Below, piece after piece: positions 17,209 to 26,500 of a stretch of 64,000 nucleotides of DNA. The stretch is from SHZL01 sp963784425 (GTDB lineage: Bacteria; Pseudomonadota; Gammaproteobacteria; Xanthomonadales; SZUA-36), in contig CAWARM010000011.1 in NCBI GenBank assembly GCA_963784425.1, positions 186,001 to 250,000 on the forward strand, in the 5' to 3' direction. Numbering within the stretch: the first letter of the stretch is position 1; the number at the start of each line of letters is the position of its first letter. The notes beneath the pieces were generated by a model. The model was not told the origin of the DNA. It ran no database searches and was given only the letters and a program-made list of their open reading frames with translations. A program made the translations under genes and the position numbers.

Positions 17209-18915
17209 ATGTTCTTCCGCCTCTGTCTCCCTACCTTCTGCCTGCTTGCACTGAATGCTTGTAACCAGGAACCTGTTGCTGCTCCGCAGGTTGCGTTGGT
17301 GCAACCTGAAATCAGCCTTGATGAAGCCGCTCCGGTAACTGATCTCGAACGGATCATGGCTAACATTAACGAACTTTCTTCTGATGCATATGGCGGGCGC
17401 GAGCCCATGTCGGAAGGCGAGAAATTGACCCTGGCTTTCATGGAAAAGCAATTTCGTTCCATGGGCCTGCAACCCATGTTTGGCGACAGTTACCAGCAAG
17501 CAGTGGACCTGGTTTCCTCCACGACAGATCCGGCCACGGCGCAAATGACGTTTCACCTTACCAAAGCTGACCGCCTCGTAAGCTACGGAACGGAGATGGT
17601 GTTGCAAACCCGCCGCGTCGTGCCGGAATCCCGTGTAGAAAATAGCGAGGTGGTTTTTGTCGGTTACGGGATCGTTGCACCTGAATACGGCTGGAACGAT
17701 TATGCGGATGTAGACGTAAAAGGCAAAACCGTACTGATCCTGGTCAACGACCCGGGCTTCGCAACGCAAGATCCATCCCTGTTCAAAGGCAATACCATGA
17801 CCTACTACGGCCGCTGGACCTACAAGTACGAAGAAGCAAGCCGTCAAGGAGCCGCCGCCGCAATCATCATTCATGATACTGCGCCGGCCGCTTATGGCTG
17901 GGACGTGGTGCGCAACAGCTGGACAGGCCCGCAATTCAATCTTGCGCGAGCGGATGACAACATGGGCCGGGTGCCTCTTGAATCCTGGATCCAGAAGCCG
18001 GTGGCGGAAGAGCTGGTCAAAGACGCAGGCTACGACCTCGCGACACTGGAGCAACAGGCAGTCTCACCCGAGTTCAAGGCCGTAGAATTGCATAGCCGGA
18101 TGGACGCTTCCGTGCAGACCCGGTTCGTCCGTAGCCAGTCTTTCAACATCGGGGCTGTGCTGCCGGGAAGTAAGAAACCGGACGAGCTGTTTATCTACAC
18201 AGCGCATTGGGACCACCTGGGTACGGACAGCTCCGTCGCCGAAGGTGACGATGGCATCTACAACGGTGCAATAGACAATGCCTCCGGAGTTGCCTCCTTG
18301 CTGGAGCTGGCATATTCCTTTGCGGCCCTGCCCCGCGCACCGCAGCGCAGCGTGGGCTTCCTGGCCGTAACGGCTGAGGAATCCGGTCTGCTGGGTTCGG
18401 AGAGGTACGCGCAGAGTCCGGCATGGCCATTGAACCAGACTGTCGGCGGCATCAACATGGACTCCGTTAACGTGTACGGCCCTACCCGGGACATACTGGT
18501 AGTGGGTTACCGGAGTTCGGAACTGGAGGATGTGCTGGCCAGGAAGGCAGCTGCGCAGAACCGCGTGGTAAAACCCGAAGAACATCCTGAGCGTGGTGGG
18601 TACTTCCGCTCAGATCACTTCAATTTTGCCAAGCTGGGCGTGCCCATGCTGTATGCAGAATCCGGCACGGATCACACTGAACGGGAGCCAGGTTACCTTG
18701 AGGCGAAAAGTGAAGATTACCTGAAGAACCGCTATCACACCCCACGGGACGAAGTGGCGGACGACTGGGATTTGCGCGGTTTGGCCCAGGACATTGAGCT
18801 TTGGTTTGGTATTGGTCTTGAGATTGCAGACAGCGACACTTGGCCGAACTGGTATGAAGGCAACGAGTTTCGTGCAATTCGCGACCAATCGCGCGCCGCT
18901 ATTGCAGGACACTGA
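17209..18915 (+). CDS. M28-family zinc peptidase, lipoprotein
   Basis: A 568-residue exported metallopeptidase of the M28 (aminopeptidase Y/S) type. The N-terminus is a lipoprotein signal (FRLCLPTFCLLALNAC, lipobox LNAC). A PA-type insert lies at about residues 130-270. The zinc site is visible as H and D in YTAHWDHLG and GAIDNASG, the catalytic EE in TAEESGLLG, D in NMDSVN and H in RYHTPRDE. ATG 17209 was preferred over ATG 17191 because GGAG lies eight bases before it and the signal peptide starts there. The substrate is unknown; relatives release N-terminal amino acids from peptides in the periplasm or at the cell surface. Confidence 0.88.
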   Translation: MFFRLCLPTFCLLALNACNQEPVAAPQVALVQPEISLDEAAPVTDLERIMANINELSSDAYGGREPMSEGEKLTLAFMEKQFRSMGLQPMFGDSYQQAVDLVSSTTDPATAQMTFHLTKADRLVSYGTEMVLQTRRVVPESRVENSEVVFVGYGIVAPEYGWNDYADVDVKGKTVLILVNDPGFATQDPSLFKGNTMTYYGRWTYKYEEASRQGAAAAIIIHDTAPAAYGWDVVRNSWTGPQFNLARADDNMGRVPLESWIQKPVAEELVKDAGYDLATLEQQAVSPEFKAVELHSRMDASVQTRFVRSQSFNIGAVLPGSKKPDELFIYTAHWDHLGTDSSVAEGDDGIYNGAIDNASGVASLLELAYSFAALPRAPQRSVGFLAVTAEESGLLGSERYAQSPAWPLNQTVGGINMDSVNVYGPTRDILVVGYRSSELEDVLARKAAAQNRVVKPEEHPERGGYFRSDHFNFAKLGVPMLYAESGTDHTEREPGYLEAKSEDYLKNRYHTPRDEVADDWDLRGLAQDIELWFGIGLEIADSDTWPNWYEGNEFRAIRDQSRAAIAGH

Positions 18916-18928
18916 AGCGACCCGCGGG

Positions 18929-19024
18929 GAGCCCCGCATGCACGTCAATGCGGCGTTGCAGTCCTGGGCAAGGGCGCGCCATTGCCGGCGGACTGCGTCT
19001 TGCCTTGGCGCGCATGCGGGGCTC
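18929..19024. repeat. 13-bp inverted repeat flanking 70 bases between convergent genes
   Basis: GAGCCCCGCATGC at 18929-18941 and its perfect reverse complement at 19012-19024 enclose 70 GC-rich bases. Inside, GCAGTCC/GGACTGC and GGCAAG/CTTGCC can also pair, in a crossing order. It lies after the peptidase stop (18915) and before the end of the convergent acyl-CoA dehydrogenase gene (19068). It may act as a bidirectional stop or a structured RNA; no T-run follows. Confidence 0.6.
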
Positions 19025-19067
19025 TGAAGCGCCATAAGATGCGTGACAGGACACTAGGGCGAGCGCT

Positions 19068-20231
19068 TCAGAATGCACTCAGGCCGGTCAACTCCCGCCC
19101 GACCACCAGTTGATGCACGGTTTCCGTGCCTTCGTAGGTGATTACGCTTTCCAGGTTCAGCATGTGCCTGATAGCCTGGTATTCCGTTGTTATACCGGCA
19201 CCGCCAAGAATGTCGCGGCAGTCGCGTGCGATATCCAGGGCCATGCGAACATTATTCCATTTGGCCAGGCTGACCTGGGTCGCCTGCATCTGCCCGGCAT
19301 CCTTTAGCCTGCCCAACTGCAGCGAAAGCAATTGCGCCGTAGTGATTCTGCGCGCCATGTCTGCCAATCTCAGTTGTATGGCCTGGTTGGCGGCGAGTGG
19401 CCTTCCGAACAGTATTCGGTCTGCGGTATACGCAACAACTTCGGACAGGCAGGCAATGGCGGCACCAATTGGCCCCCAGGTAATCCCGTAACGCGCCTGC
19501 GTCAGGCAGCCCAGGGGTCCTTTCAGACCCAGGATATTGGGCAAACGATTGGCCTCAGGCACCCGTACATTATCAAAATACAACTCCGAAGTGATCGAAG
19601 CACGCAAAGACATCTTTGCATGTATGGTGCGCGCTTCGAACCCGCGCATGCCTTTTTCCAGTATGAAGCCCATGATCCCTTCTTCACCACGTGCCCAAAC
19701 GATGGCAATATCGGCAATACTGCCATTGGTAATCCACATCTTTGAACCGTTGATCACCCAGTCAGCGCCATCCCGCCGGGCGTGCGTTTTCATGTTGGCG
19801 GGGTCGGAACCACCATGGGACTCAGTCAGCCCAAAGCAGCCGATTACTTCCCCTTTCGCCATAGATGGCAGCCAGCGTTGTTTCTGCTGTTCGGAGCCAT
19901 AGGCATAAATTGGATACATGCAGAGGCTGGACTGGACGGATACGAAACTGCGTAAGCCCGAATCACAGCGTTCCAGTTCCTGACAAATCAGACCATAGGA
20001 CACGGCGTTCAAGCCAGCACAACCATAGCCTTCGAGGCTGGACCCCAACAACCCCATCGAGGCAATTTCCGGAACCAGTTCCGCAGGAAAGGTTGCCTGG
20101 TCGAAATGATGGGCAATGATGGGCATGGCTCTTTCGTCAACGAAGCGAGCCACGCTGTCCCGGATCATTTTCTCTTCTTCGCTAAGCAGGGATGCGACAT
20201 CGAAAAGATCATAAGGATTGAGTCTTGCCAT
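19068..20231 (-). CDS. gcdH: Glutaryl-CoA dehydrogenase-like acyl-CoA dehydrogenase
   Basis: A 387-residue FAD-dependent acyl-CoA dehydrogenase most like GcdH, which turns glutaryl-CoA into crotonyl-CoA plus CO2 in lysine and tryptophan breakdown. Typical text: LRSFVSVQSSLCMYPIYAYG, where the arginine corresponds to the carboxylate-binding residue; the FAD loop GCFGLTESHGGSDP; and the base glutamate in ITYEGTETVHQL. The ETVHQ segment differs from the common HDIHA of close GcdH proteins, so another short dicarboxyl-CoA substrate is possible. It starts 125 bases after the nucleotidase gene on the same strand. The neighbours are not in the same pathway. Confidence 0.8.
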   Translation of the reverse strand: MARLNPYDLFDVASLLSEEEKMIRDSVARFVDERAMPIIAHHFDQATFPAELVPEIASMGLLGSSLEGYGCAGLNAVSYGLICQELERCDSGLRSFVSVQSSLCMYPIYAYGSEQQKQRWLPSMAKGEVIGCFGLTESHGGSDPANMKTHARRDGADWVINGSKMWITNGSIADIAIVWARGEEGIMGFILEKGMRGFEARTIHAKMSLRASITSELYFDNVRVPEANRLPNILGLKGPLGCLTQARYGITWGPIGAAIACLSEVVAYTADRILFGRPLAANQAIQLRLADMARRITTAQLLSLQLGRLKDAGQMQATQVSLAKWNNVRMALDIARDCRDILGGAGITTEYQAIRHMLNLESVITYEGTETVHQLVVGRELTGLSAF

Positions 20232-20356
20232 GGGAACTCCAGTAAAAATGGACGTGTGGTTGTGTCCGGTACATGCCGCATCGACGGGTAAGCCGCGTAT
20301 TCTAATAGGTCACACAGGTGCAGTCACTAGCTGTCAAGAGCAACCGATGCGAAGCC

Positions 20357-21286
20357 CTACTTCTCGTTAGCTACGCCGGCAGGCACATGGGCGGATGGAA
20401 CATGATCCCTGGCGGAATCAATATGCACCTGCTGGTCGTCAAAAAAGATATCTGCTCCGAAAATTTTGAGGAACTCCCCTTTTGAACGCCCGCCGAGGAA
20501 TAGTGCTTCATCGATGCGAATGCCCCATTCGCGCAAGGTCAAAATCACCCGCTTGTGCGCCGGCGCTGAACGCGCAGTCACCAAAGCTGTACGAATGGGG
20601 TTATTGTCGATCGGATACGAAGACTGTATCTCGTGCAGGGCTTCCAGCACCGGGCGAAACGGCCCACCCGTCAGGGGCAACATGGCTGCATCGCTTTCAC
20701 TCTCGGCAAAAGCTTCCAGTCCGTGCTGCTGGAAAATGCGTTCTGCCTCGTCGCTGAAAATCACTGCATCCCCATCAAACGCAATGCGCAACTGCCCGCT
20801 GTCACGCCCACTGGAACTGCCTGGCAATATGGTTGCTGCGGCATATCCCGTTTGCAGCGCGCTGCGCACATCGGCAGCATTGGTGGACAGCAGAAGTTTG
20901 GCGCCATAGGCAGCCATGTAGCGGTAGGGGCTAACGCCGTTAGTAAATGCGGCCCGTTCGATATTCAGCCCATAGTGCTCAATTGAGTTGAATATGCGCA
21001 GGCCCGTGTCTGCACTATTACGGGACAGAAGAATGACCTCTACACCCGGATGGTTTATCCCGTTATCATTCAGCGCGAGGAGCTTCTTCACCAGTGGAAA
21101 TGCCACCCCCGGCCGCAGGATTTCATTCTCCCGCTCAACCTGATAATCGGCGTACATTGCCAGGCCAGCTCGCTCAAACACCTCATGGCTTTCGCCCATG
21201 TCAAATAGAGCGCGCGAAGAAATCGCGACCACCAATTGATGGCCCGCACCGGTAGCGGGTAGATGGTGTTTCGATGTGTTCTTCAT
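20357..21286 (-). CDS. 5'-nucleotidase, cytosolic NT5C1-like
   Basis: A 309-residue protein of the bacterial 5'-nucleotidase family related to eukaryotic cytosolic NT5C1. It is expected to remove phosphate from nucleoside monophosphates. Conserved stretches include VVAISSRALFDM with the nucleophile aspartate region, VILLSRNSADTGLRIFNSIE, AFTNGVSPYRY, IAFDGDAVIFSDE and the C-terminal GADIFFDDQQVHID metal-binding aspartates. No signal peptide is present, so it is cytoplasmic. It lies alone between the kinase-like gene and gcdH on the same strand. The substrate preference (AMP, dNMP or other) cannot be read from the sequence. Confidence 0.85.
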   Translation of the reverse strand: MKNTSKHHLPATGAGHQLVVAISSRALFDMGESHEVFERAGLAMYADYQVERENEILRPGVAFPLVKKLLALNDNGINHPGVEVILLSRNSADTGLRIFNSIEHYGLNIERAAFTNGVSPYRYMAAYGAKLLLSTNAADVRSALQTGYAAATILPGSSSGRDSGQLRIAFDGDAVIFSDEAERIFQQHGLEAFAESESDAAMLPLTGGPFRPVLEALHEIQSSYPIDNNPIRTALVTARSAPAHKRVILTLREWGIRIDEALFLGGRSKGEFLKIFGADIFFDDQQVHIDSARDHVPSAHVPAGVANEK

Positions 21287-21328
21287 GTTCTTAGCATAGC
21301 AGCCGCGCAGTGCCGGCGCTCAGGCAGC

Positions 21329-22723
21329 CTAGCTCGTATTTTCCTCTGCAGTAGCTATCAGCTTCCTGGCGGCACGCTGCAATTCAGCCACCAGCATGGC
21401 GTGCCTCGGGCTATCCTTTTCCGCCCAGGAGAGTTCAGCACTGATGCTGTACAGTTTCCACAAGGGCAACAATGAGCAGGCCAGGGCCCAGGCCTGCTTC
21501 AGCCTTTCCATGGGCGCGAAAGCGAGAAACTCCGTCAGATAGGCAGAAATTACTTCGCTAAAAAGTGCCTCACTGACCAGGCTCTCCGGGGCGTAATTGG
21601 TGTTTTCGGCCTGCAGGTTCGCACGGATGGAGTTGATATGACCCAACGCCATAAACGGGTGCCCGATGACTACATCCGACCAGTCAATTATCCGGAAAGT
21701 GCCGTCCAACAGAACCAGATTATCATCGTGGAAATCGTTGTGAATCAGCATCGCGGGGATGCCAAAATCGAGCAGCTGCTGGCAGGTATCTGCATACGCT
21801 GCCAAAGCCACTTCCCATTTCGCCACATCCAGCTCATTGAGTTGCTCAGGACCCTCCAGAAAATAGGGTAGTAGCCTATTCCTGTGGCCTATCCCGTCCA
21901 GGAGGTAATCCAGATCATGCAATGGGCAGCCCAGCGCTCTCCAGTCATTTTCACAGTCCAGGCTGCCGACCTGGATTTTCGCAAGCGCGCGGGCGAACTC
22001 CGGGAGTAAGGAACAATCCGGAGATGCTTTGCCTCCCTGGCTGAGGTCTCGATTCAGTAACCAGTTGCGCTCACGATCGACTGCCAGTGGCCGGATTATG
22101 TACTGCGGCCAATTGTCTGCAAGGACAAGGGTGATAGCCGCCTCGCCCGGAGGTTTTGCGTAGCCAGCTTTAAGAAAAAGCGCGCCTTCACTGGTGGGCA
22201 GGCGCAGCAGGCAGGAAGCGTTCCAGCCAACCCTGAATTGCTGCAGGCTGCCCGTTACCTGCAGCCCAAGTTTCTCCGCTTGAAAATGAATCCAGTGATC
22301 CGCCTGTTTGAACCACCCGGGAATTTGCCAGGCAGGTCGCAAGGCAGGAACAATCCCCTGCTCTCTCTCCTGCAACCATTGATCGAATGGGTCCAGCATC
22401 CCAATGCCTTCATTACGAAATTTCAGGTATTGCTCCCGATCAACCCACACTGCGTTCAGCTTCTTGCTGCTGCCTTCTTTGGGAAGCTCCAGCTCAAGGC
22501 AATGATATCGGGGCGTTCCCAGCAGCGGTCGCAGTACCCGGGTATGCAAGCCGTATTTGTGCTTCATGCCCTCAGTTATCATCGCCGGGCGGTAATCTAC
22601 CGAACCCGGCGGGAATTTCAGCGTGGGCACGCTCCACCCGGTCCGGTGCCTGATGGCCAAAAACTTTGCCTTACTCGGATGGCCGATAATGCAATGGCAG
22701 GTGGCGAGTTCCTGTTCGGTCAT
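21329..22723 (-). CDS. Aminoglycoside-phosphotransferase-fold kinase with Nudix-like N-terminal region
   Basis: A 464-residue protein of unknown substrate. The C-terminal half has the phosphotransferase catalytic loop LIHNDFHDDNLVLL (HxDxxxxN) and the metal motif IIDWSDVVIGHP, as in the APH/choline-kinase superfamily. The first 150 residues (CHCIIGHPSKAKFLAIRHRT, then MITEGMKHKYGL and a tyrosine-rich strand) look like a Nudix fold without the catalytic Nudix box. ATG 22723 was chosen because the longer frame (to 22798) overlaps the end of nadK. It starts 23 bases after nadK and probably shares its transcript, hinting at a phosphorylated small metabolite or cofactor. The resistance annotation such proteins often receive is not supported. 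Confidence 0.72.
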   Translation of the reverse strand: MTEQELATCHCIIGHPSKAKFLAIRHRTGWSVPTLKFPPGSVDYRPAMITEGMKHKYGLHTRVLRPLLGTPRYHCLELELPKEGSSKKLNAVWVDREQYLKFRNEGIGMLDPFDQWLQEREQGIVPALRPAWQIPGWFKQADHWIHFQAEKLGLQVTGSLQQFRVGWNASCLLRLPTSEGALFLKAGYAKPPGEAAITLVLADNWPQYIIRPLAVDRERNWLLNRDLSQGGKASPDCSLLPEFARALAKIQVGSLDCENDWRALGCPLHDLDYLLDGIGHRNRLLPYFLEGPEQLNELDVAKWEVALAAYADTCQQLLDFGIPAMLIHNDFHDDNLVLLDGTFRIIDWSDVVIGHPFMALGHINSIRANLQAENTNYAPESLVSEALFSEVISAYLTEFLAFAPMERLKQAWALACSLLPLWKLYSISAELSWAEKDSPRHAMLVAELQRAARKLIATAEENTS

Positions 22724-22745
22724 CTTGCAGCATCCATTTTCATGT

Positions 22746-23510
22746 TCACAGAAACTGTTCGTTAAGAATGCGCTCTTCCAGGGAATGGTCAGGGTCAAAC
22801 AACAGCTTCAGGCGAATTTCCTCTTCCTGGAATACATCCACGCTAATCACGTTGCGAACCTCCTCGGCGTCTGCCGTTGCGCTTACTGGCCGCTTGTAAT
22901 TATCCAGCACCTCAAATCGAATCCGCGCGTTGCTCGGCAGGACTGCACCGCGCCAGCGGCGCGGGCGAAAAGGCGAGATGGGTGTGAGCGCCAGCGCCGC
23001 GGTGCCCAGGGGAAGAATCGGGCCATAAGCAGAAAGGTTATATGCCGTGCTTCCAGCGGCCGTGGCAACCAGGACACCATCACATACCAGTTCTTCAACC
23101 TTTACCGCTCCATTGACAAGGATGCGGATGTGAGCCGCCTGGTTCATCTGCCGCAGCAAAGAAACTTCGTTGATAGCCAGGGCACGTGTTTCGCCGCCCG
23201 ATTCAGTGGCTGCAACCATGCATAAAGGCGCCAGGTCGACCCGTTTGGCTATGTCCAATCGCTCCAGCAGCCGCTTCTCGCGGTAGCGGTTCATGAGAAA
23301 TCCAACATCCCCCAGCTTCATGCCATAGACCGGCAAATTGGCTGAAAGGAATCGATGCAGAGTGCGCAACATGAAGCCATCACCACCAAGCGCAACAATG
23401 ACGTCTGCATCACCGACTTCATGCTGGCTATAGCGCCGCAACATGGTTTTCAAAGCTGCTTGTGCCGGCCCGGATGAGCTGGCAATAAAATGGATACGGC
23501 TATCAGTCAT
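22746..23510 (-). CDS. nadK: NAD kinase
   Basis: Phosphorylates NAD to NADP. The 254 residues are at the short end of the family, like alphaproteobacterial NadK, and shorter than the 292 of Escherichia coli. The diagnostic GGDG motif is in IVALGGDGFMLRTLH; NEV follows in LAINEVSLLRQ, and the glycine-rich loop is CDGVLVATAAGSTAYNLSAYG. It lies between the giant glutamate dehydrogenase and the kinase-like gene on the same strand, with 33 and 23 base gaps. Confidence 0.95.
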   Translation of the reverse strand: MTDSRIHFIASSSGPAQAALKTMLRRYSQHEVGDADVIVALGGDGFMLRTLHRFLSANLPVYGMKLGDVGFLMNRYREKRLLERLDIAKRVDLAPLCMVAATESGGETRALAINEVSLLRQMNQAAHIRILVNGAVKVEELVCDGVLVATAAGSTAYNLSAYGPILPLGTAALALTPISPFRPRRWRGAVLPSNARIRFEVLDNYKRPVSATADAEEVRNVISVDVFQEEEIRLKLLFDPDHSLEERILNEQFL

Positions 23511-23543
23511 GGCGCTGACTTCGCAAAGCGCATTGTTGCTGCG

Positions 23544-26500
23544 CTAATGTCCATTGGCATTAAGCATGTTCCCCAGCGCACGAACAGCTACCGAAACAGT
23601 CGCGTAATCCATTGCAGGTAAATTGAGCATGTCATTGAGCATAGCGGAAACTTTTTCTGTTTCCTGCCGGTGGGCCTTCATCCAACGCGTATGGGCGTCT
23701 GCGCGCTTCCCTTCCTCGCGAAGTACGTTTTCAACCAGAATGTTCTGGACGGAGTACAACTCATCCCGAAGGTTTGCACGGGCCAGGGCGTGCCATTGGC
23801 CTTCAACCGGCAGGCTTTCCAACTGCTCCTGCAGCCATTTCAAGCGCAGTGATTCGCCCAGTCCAAAGTAGATGCTGGCCACGCTTTCCACGTCCATTTT
23901 TCGATGCGCCGCGGTCTCGACAACATCCAGCACCGGGAAAAGGCGCTGCAACAAGACGGTTCGCCGCGCCAGCGTAGCCGGGAACCCGCCATCCAGGTAG
24001 ACCCTTTCCTCGGCAGCCAATACGGCCAACTCCTCCGGTGTGCCTTCCGACTGCATGGACTTCTGCATGATGGACAAACCCGGAGCAAGCCGATCAACCA
24101 TATGTTGAATGTCCAGGCGGGACCTGCGCCGGTTGAGCACCCACCGGGTCGCCTGGCGCAAGAGGCTCCACATGGTCCTCATCGCCATGGTTTGCAAAGC
24201 GGCGCTGACCTTGCTATCGAGGGATTCCACCTCAGCCCAGAATTCGCGAGCCCCAAATATCTGCCGCGCGATAGTAAAGGCCTTGGCTACGTCTGACGGT
24301 TCCGCGCCAGTGTCTTCGCTCATGCGCAAAGCGAAACTCACTCCCATGCGATTGATCATGCTATTGGTTACCTGCGTTGCAATGATTTCGCGTTTCAGAC
24401 GATGCTCCTGCATGATGTCTGCAAACCGGGATTGCAGGGCCGCAGGGAAATATCGAATCAGTTCGCGGGACAGGTATGCGTCCTCGGGCAGGTCTGATGC
24501 GAGCAATTGCTGGTACGTCACGATTTTGCTGTATGAAAGCAGAACAGAAAGTTCGGGACGCGTCAGGCCCTCGCCGCGGTTGCGCCGCTCCGTTAACTGC
24601 TCGTCATCAGGCAAGTGTTCCAGTTCACGGTTCAGTGTTCCGTTGGCTTCCAGAACGGAGATGAAATGCTGCTTGGCGCCGATGCGCGGTCCCTTAAGCG
24701 TTTGCATCATCGAAATGGCCTGGGTCTGCAGATAATTACTGCGCAGCACCAACCGCGCTACATCCTCTGTCATCGACGCCAGCAAGCGGCTGCGCTCCGA
24801 TTCCTTAAGGCGGCCTGCACGGATAGCCTGTGCCAGCAATATCTTGATATTGACCTCGTGATCCGAAGTATCCACTCCGGCCGAATTGTCGATGAAATCC
24901 GTATTGATGCACCCGCCGGCAAGGGCAAATTCTATGCGCCCTTCCTGGGTAAAACCGAGGTTACCGCCTTCACCTACCACCCGGCAGCGCAGGTCCTCGC
25001 CATTTATCCGTAGTGAATTGTTGGGGGGATCGCCGACATCGGCATTGCTTTCGCTGGCGGCTTTTACATAGGTGCCAATGCCCCCATTCCACAAGAGATC
25101 CACCGGGGCCTTGAGGATCAGCGTGATAAGGGCATTGGGTGCCAGCTCAATGCTGTCCGTTCCCAGCCACTCACGCACCTGGGGGCTCAGTGGAATGGTT
25201 TTATCCTGCCTGGAGAATACGCCGCCGCCTTTTGAAATCAGCTCCGGGTTGTAATCATTCCAGCCCGAGCGCGGTTTACGGAACAAGCGCCGGCGTTCGG
25301 CCAGGCTGGACCTGGCATCCGGGTCAGGATCAAGAAAGATATGCTGGTGGTTGAATGCAGCCTGCAAGCGAATATGGCGGGAAAGCAGCATGCCGTTGCC
25401 AAATACGTCGCCACTCATGTCACCAATGCCGACCACCGTGAAGGCCTGTTTCTGGATGTCGAGCCCGAGTTCGCGGAAGTGCCGCTTTACTCCCTCCCAG
25501 GCGCCCTTGGCGGTAATGCCCATGCCTTTGTGGTCATAACCAACTGAGCCACCTGAGGCAAAGGCATCTCCCAGCCAAAACTTGCGCTCCAGCGAAATTC
25601 CGTTGGCAATATCAGAAAATGTCGCAGTGCCCTTGTCCGCTGCCACGACCAGGTATGGATCATCTTCATCGCGGCGGACTACCGCATGCGGGGGCACGAT
25701 CTTGTTAACTTGCAGATTATCCGTAATGTCCAATAAGGCATTGATAAATAGCGAATAACACGCGATGCCTTCCTGCAACAGCGCATCGCGCCCACCTTGC
25801 TGCGGAGGTCGCTTCACCACGAAACCTCCCTTCGCACCCACTGGAACGATCATGGTGTTTTTCACGTTCTGTGCCTTCATCAGGCCCAGGACCTCGGTGC
25901 GGAAATCTTCGCGCCGGTCAGACCAGCGCAAGCCGCCGCGCGCAATCCTTCCACAACGAAGGTGGATACCTTCAAAGCGCGGGGAGTACACCCAGATTTC
26001 ACGATATGGCCGAGGTAGCGGAAGGTCTGCCACCTTGGCCGAGTCGATCTTGAAACAGATGTAAGCGGCCCGGCCCCCATCTTCCTGCTGGCGGAAGAAA
26101 TTGGTCCGCAACGTGGCGCGAATGACGTCATAAAATGCGTAGAGGATCCGGTCTTCATCAAGGTTGGAAACACTGTGCAGAGCGCGCTGAAAAGCCGCCT
26201 TGATCGCCTGTTCCTGCTGCTCGCGATTTGCCCTGCGTGAACGGACCATCTCGTCGATGCACTCGAGCAAAACCCTGTCTTGTTTGAGCCGGTCATCCAG
26301 CAGGTTCTCAATTACCCTTGCCAGAGCCTGGGCGGCCTGGTTTTTCTGAAGGCTGGTTTCAGTGTCCCTCGCCGGATCGAACATTGCCTCGAAAAGCTCA
26401 ATCAGCAGCCTGGAAATTGCCGGAAATTTCGCCAGTGTTTCCGCCATGTAATTTTGCGAAAATGGTGAGCCAATTTGCATGCGGTATTTGCAATAAGAGC

